This document shows positions 59,208 to 64,000 of a stretch of DNA of 64,000 nucleotides, piece by piece. Position 1 is the first letter of the stretch; each line of letters begins with the position of its first letter. A program made the position numbers and the translations under genes. The notes beneath the pieces are model-generated. The model saw only the letters and a program-made list of their open reading frames with translations. It had not been told where the DNA came from and made no database searches. The stretch lies in the NCBI GenBank assembly GCA_022747635.1, contig JAKTNV010000004.1, forward strand, positions 21,241,469-21,305,468, in the 5' to 3' direction. This DNA is from Hetaerina americana. Its lineage: Eukaryota > Arthropoda > Insecta > Odonata > Calopterygidae.

Positions 59208-60318
59208 CCGCGGATGGGTCCCTTAAAAGGTTACGATTGGCCCGTTGGTGAGTCAACAAATCCAAAAATCAACCGTGGTGTCATTTTTGGATGACCCCCC
59301 GAGAAAGGCGTGGCGGGTGAAATGGAGGCATAAGAAGAGGAGGTGATCGAAAAGAAAGATAGCATTGAAAAAGCGAGAGAACGGATAATGTTGCGTGAAA
59401 GCGGCAGGCAGAAGAAGAGAATATTATTCAAGACCACAGTTTGTAAGTCCCCACTAGTAGAAAGAAGCACCGCGAAACACAAAAAATCTGATAAACTCTT
59501 GCTTAATGTAGATTGATATCGAATTATTAGTGAAAAGAATTAGCATCATACTAATTGCAAACCACGAATGGGAAATCATGCACCATTAAATGATGAGTAT
59601 GAATTTCATACGCTCTCTAAACATACGAGTACATGAATCTGAGTTCTACGGTCTTGCAATACAAGTCACGAAGGGCACAAAGAACTTTCAGACTATTCAG
59701 ACGGGCTAACGGATCAAAGCATAATAAATATGGTGGGAGTCATTTAAAAATGAAAAAATAATGCAATTGAAAATTTTTAGTCAAATTCATATGTTTATCA
59801 CAATGATATAAGGTACAACTAATCATTAGAAAACCCTGTATAGTAATACAGCTGTGATTGAAAAGCAAGGGAATGAGATTTTCATGATGAGAGACTGTAG
59901 TCATGTACCTTTACCACACCATATCTTATTCAAGAATACTCCCACAGTTATATTTTGTAGTAATCATAATTATGGATACTTTACCTCATTCCCTTAGGAG
60001 TTAAAGTTTCAAAAAGAGCGCTTTAGGTTACTGTTCAGGAAACTGACTCTTAAGTACGTACTGCATACTACTGCACTACTTTCCATACTCATTTATTCTT
60101 GTACACCTTTTGCGCTTCTATCATCTTCCTTATTGAGAATCTCTTCAACTACATTCAACGAAGGCTTTCTTGGTCCCCATTACTTTCACACATCTCACAT
60201 CAATGCTTGACCGATAATTCGAATTTCTTAGCAGAAATGAAAACAATGAAAAACCTTACTTCCCAACTCATTTATTGCCGGAGTCTTGTAAGAACCATCC
60301 ATCCCTCTCACTATTCCT
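59208..60318. other. No feature recognised
   Basis: No supported gene. The purine-rich strand at 59300-59420 gives a chance minus frame (59482-59231). Confidence 0.4.
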
Positions 60319-60347
60319 TAGCACAAACATCTTTCATGTTTGTGCTA
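60319..60347. repeat. 12-bp perfect hairpin
   Basis: TAGCACAAACAT (60319-60330), loop CTTTC, and the exact reverse complement (60336-60347). No flanking repeat or TE match was found. The stem is too short for a typical animal pre-miRNA. Confidence 0.9.
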
Positions 60348-61179
60348 GGAACAGAAGAAGTAATTTCACATTTTCTTTCAATGCAATTGGATTTACAGGC
60401 GGACGTAGTCCTGTACATATGTACTAATCCTGGAAACCAAAGTAACTGACAAACAGTATGTTTGGGAAGAGACATATTTCATTCACTGAATTCAGCCAAT
60501 AAGCATAGCAATCAAATTGGCTTTCTTGTCCTTAGCCATATCAGCCCAAATCATGTGGATTTGTCCCCGGAAAAACCACACAGCTTGAGTGAAATTGATG
60601 GGGTCCTGATGCAGTTCAGACTACAATTTGAATCCGAGACCTTCCATCCTGAGCTGAAAGATCTCTGATTTTGCAATAATACTTTTAGGACCAAATAATT
60701 AAACATTTATAGTACTACTAATTGAACACTAAACGCTAGAGACGAGAATCAAGGGATGTTTTAGAGAATTGACACATTAAGGGGTACTAATTAACCGTTT
60801 AATCCCTCTTTGAATCCGCCAATATAAAGGATGGTAAGAAATTTCGTCTTCACACGGAAATGATAGAAAAATAAAAGAATCCGCTTCACGGCACCTTTGT
60901 GGGAATTCTACTTCATAATAATTTCTTGCAGTTGCGATTGTTTCTGTGTCCATAAATTACGGCGACGGGAGAAACAGCACTATTTTTTCCTTCACCTTTC
61001 ACAGAGATGTAAAACTGACAATACAAACCACTTAGAACGTCTACAAATCTTGATGGTAATTAAACATCGAAAAATACGTATCGCTGCTAGACAATAAACG
61101 TGGCAGGGACCTCAAAAACGTAGTCCAAATTTCCATCGGCTCGCACCCCATCGCAGAGGAAGCACATTAAACATGGTTG
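60348..61179. other. AT-rich DNA, nothing recognised
   Basis: No supported feature. The 116-residue frame at 60099-60449 spans the hairpin and has no domain. Confidence 0.4.
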
Positions 61180-61770
61180 AAACCTTTCACCCATCCAATT
61201 TAAACCGGCCTCGTCTTGGCATGCATCAACGCCCCACAGCCCAATTTACGCGGGTCAAAGGCGGAAAGCGGTTTCGCACGTCGGTGATCGCGTCGAGAAG
61301 CGTTAAGCGGGCGGACAGGCGGGTCAAGCCGACCACCAACCACCGCTTGGCCGAGATGAACCCCATGGCCAATGTGCGGACGAGGACGCCAAATTGGTGG
61401 GTGACCCATTCTCCCTATCCTCTCGCAACGACTCCCACAACACGCAAGCAAAAAAATAATGGCCGTAAACTGGTTATCTCCACCCGAATTAAAACGACGG
61501 GGGTGGGGCGGGTGGGTCTCGAGATGTCAACCCCGTCGACACTTCGACCGCCTTCACCTCCGCCGGACGGCGAGATCCCCTCGGGGGCGGTCGAGTGTTG
61601 TACGTAATGAGTGCCATGGGATATGGCAGACGACGATGCGTGAATCGTCTCGCTCTATTGAAAAGATGCGAGCGAAGTGACTGGCGGTCAAACCGAGCGT
61701 GCGGGAGAGGGCGGGCAGCCCGTGGGAGAAGTTCCACCACGAAAAGCAATACCCAAGCACACTCACCAGA
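61180..61770. promoter_or_regulatory. GC-rich CpG island
   Basis: CpG-dense throughout, with GCGGGCGGACAGGCGGGTC near 61307. A 144-residue plus frame (61173-61607) is basic and Thr/Arg/Pro-rich with no domain. Several frames overlap it on minus, which argues against coding. Possible promoter of an unidentified gene. Confidence 0.33.
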
Positions 61771-64000
61771 GGAGAAAAAAAATAAACCAGAATCGCTCGC
61801 CACGAGAGGGCAAGTAATTTACAACGAATGATGACTTCTCTCATTGACAACATAATCGCAGTAGCAGTGTATTTGTGTTTCAGGTGCGACGGCAGCTAAG
61901 TTTATATTTACACTAAGTATCTGATACTTGAAAGAAATTTAACATCTACGGCGAATGAAATCAACACTGCCAGGCGTGAATGATGCGGCATTCATTGCAA
62001 ACACAATTGCCGTACAACCCGGGTTAAGTTTCTCAAAGCTGCAAGTCAATGCACAAGTCCTCATTGTTTCCCTTGCATTACCTTCTGATGTAAATAAAAA
62101 TAATTCAGGATTAATCACGAGTACTTATCAGAAATATCGCAATGTTGCAAGGTGCGTGATTTTTTCCTGAGGACTTGTGAATTGACTCCCAGCTTTGAGA
62201 AACGGACCCCTGATGGCGAAGCTCAGACTTAGAGATGCACACCGTGACTGTAACGAATGAATGTTTACAGAACCCTCTGTGCACGCCATAAATTTCAAAT
62301 CCACACCTGAGGCAAGATTAGAAGCAACGACCTTCATGGTCATCAGGGTGAAGTTTGCTATTCAGTTGCAAATTCGGATATCAACCTAAACCTTCCACCC
62401 TCAGGAAGCGTAAAATGCAATAATTCGCATTACAGATTATTAGGAAGAGGTATATTTTCAGTCGCAAAACAATATTTTGAAATCTCTAAACGTTATAACA
62501 TATTTCTGCAAATATTTGAGGCAATAGACATTATAACAAGCTTGTGTACATCATAACTGCTTTCCTAGACTCCAAATAGTTTCCACCCCCATTTACTTCA
62601 TCAGGAACCATTTTTCTTCCTCTTCTTCACTTATATGCCTAACATTCGCCATTTTCCCATTGCCTTAGGTATTCCGCAACCTTTCTCTTCAATCACTATG
62701 TCTTCTTCGATTGTCTCCGACAACTTCATTTGCCATTCAAAATTTTTCGTTTTCTTACCAATCTACCCAGCTTACTGATTTTCTTCTCTTATGCGTAGTC
62801 ATTTAAAAAAAAATTCGATCCTCATTCCGCAAAGTCAACTTTCTCAGGAGCATCCAACAGAGCTGGGGAAAACTCTGCGGAGTAGTAAAGTATTGACTAA
62901 GGAACTGTACATACAAGTATATGACTCCAACAATAGAAAAATCGAGAATTTGAGAAGTACATTTCGAATTCAATACAAAATACGAAGAGACTAGCTGAGC
63001 AATACCGAATTCTTGCCGTAGAGTATTTGACTCACATAAAAAATGACCGTCCACAAAAATCAAGTAAATCCAAATAAATATTGGAAACGGGGCATCAAAT
63101 AATAACAGAAAATTTATGGTAGTTCAAAAAATTCAACATAAACCCTGATGCGGCTCTAAGAATTTTAATCCACAGACACAAGAAAAACTTCAGTGAGACG
63201 GCCAAAATCAACTTCCTGACCATTTATTTATTTCACGACTTCATTGGGACGAGATTGAGACTTCATAGTCACTTCTTCCGGTTAACCCATTTACATTACA
63301 ATAAGAAAATTACAAATATGGTTAATAATAATCACGTGCAGCAATGGCGACGAAAAATGCGACGTACCCGCGATATGGGCTGGTAATGCAAGTATAAGGA
63401 AAAATACTACAATAATCTTAATTTTTCACGGTTAGCCACATGACCGAAAAGATAAATAGCTATTTGTGCGTCTTCCAAACATTTTTAAATTTAAAAGTAA
63501 AAGCTAAACCTTCGTGCTCCTAGAAAACTATAACGTCTCACAATATCTTTAATCTTTAACATTATCCGCTTTACGGTATCTACTACTGGTACACTCTCTT
63601 AAAACTCGATGTTCAAAAAAAGCAAGATTTAAAAAAAACATATTCTAATGCAATAAAGTATTTATCATACGTTATTCATTGAAAATGAGAATACTTGACA
63701 AAAATATTCATGTATACCAAGCGGTGATTTGTGGAAATTAGTGAAAAGTGTTTGGCATGAGTTATTTCATGGTCATCCCATTAAAAATGATGAAAATACA
63801 ATAGAGCCCGAGTTAAAAAAACTTGATTAAAATCACTAGCTCAAATCACCACGATGATTAATTAGAGGTATTCGCTAATACAAGAATCACTATTCACAAG
63901 GCTATGATCGCACATGGAGGTTTGACCACATGATGTCGCTAAATCTCTCTCATTATTTCTATCTAGAGTCTAAAAAATTATTTTGGGCGACTCCTTTAAA
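61771..64000. other. AT-rich DNA, nothing recognised
   Basis: No supported gene. Bases 62570-62790 are pyrimidine-rich on plus and could be very old minus-strand LINE sequence, but no protein landmark is readable. The rest is AT-rich. Confidence 0.4.

Noticed and set aside
60319..60347. Hairpin considered as a microRNA precursor
   Set aside because: A 12-bp stem with a 5-base loop is far shorter than an animal pre-miRNA stem, and flanks do not extend the pairing.
61173..61607. 144-residue basic open frame, considered as a ribosomal or nuclear protein exon
   Set aside because: No family motif, and several overlapping minus-strand frames of similar length in the same CpG island.
62570..62790. 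Possible further LINE fragment on minus
   Set aside because: Composition fits, but no conserved peptide landmark could be read in any frame.
1..64000. CRISPR arrays, operons, bacterial genes or integrated bacterial DNA
   Set aside because: No regularly spaced direct repeats, no long dense open frames and no Shine-Dalgarno-linked genes. The tRNA, SINEs and LINEs are eukaryotic.

Overview
The window looks like nuclear DNA of a non-model arthropod, probably an insect. It is AT-rich and intron-poor in evidence for host genes. It carries long (TA)n microsatellites, one canonical eukaryotic tRNA gene, and many 5'-truncated or decayed transposable-element copies of arthropod type. One repeat family (R1, 31-40 kb) resembles a repeat I remember as common in orthopteroid insects; that is recall, not a search, so the taxon is only a suggestion. 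No host protein-coding gene could be recognised on either strand. The longest open frames lie in GC-rich islands where stop codons are rare by chance, and none shows a known domain.

The best-supported functional gene is a tRNA-Ala(AGC) on the minus strand at 7398-7470, with the G3:U70 identity pair and a T7 Pol III terminator. Upstream of it, in its 5' flank, lies the most striking object in the window: a 308-bp insertion (7530-7837) flanked by a 13-bp target-site duplication. It is almost entirely a near-perfect palindrome (132-bp arms, one mismatch). Each arm contains what can be drawn as a minimal type I hammerhead ribozyme, so two ribozyme-like motifs lie back to back on opposite strands. 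Arms in inverted orientation, a short non-palindromic extension, a variable-length duplication and hammerhead motifs all fit a non-autonomous Penelope-like element. A second, older foldback repeat (53465-53675) and a single-arm relative (2608-2755) share part of the same 3' motif.

The rest is a layered repeat landscape. At least ten fragments come from the C-terminal part of non-LTR retrotransposon reverse transcriptases (12.4, 21.5, 25.3, 28.8, 39.1, 43.4, 44.5, 44.9, 46.1, 52.7 kb, perhaps 4.8 kb). tRNA-headed SINEs of at least two families occur: family A at 1.7, 5.7, 17.1, 31.6 and 35.1 kb, and family B at 18.7 and 57.6 kb. Mariner-like transposase remnants lie at 32.0-33.0, 41.3 and 45.6 kb, the first as a tail-to-tail pair. 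Repeat R1 has seven or more pieces between 31.2 and 39.6 kb, in both orientations, and twice abuts LINE sequence.

GC-rich, CpG-dense islands of about 0.5-0.8 kb stand out from the AT-rich background at about 13.0, 16.1, 17.7, 27.4, 29.8, 33.7, 50.4, 54.1 and 61.2 kb. Some have promoter-like or first-exon-like signals: a consensus splice donor at 13731, a TATA box at 27942, a possible donor at 54180. They are the best places to look for host promoters or untranslated exons, but no gene model can be built from sequence alone.
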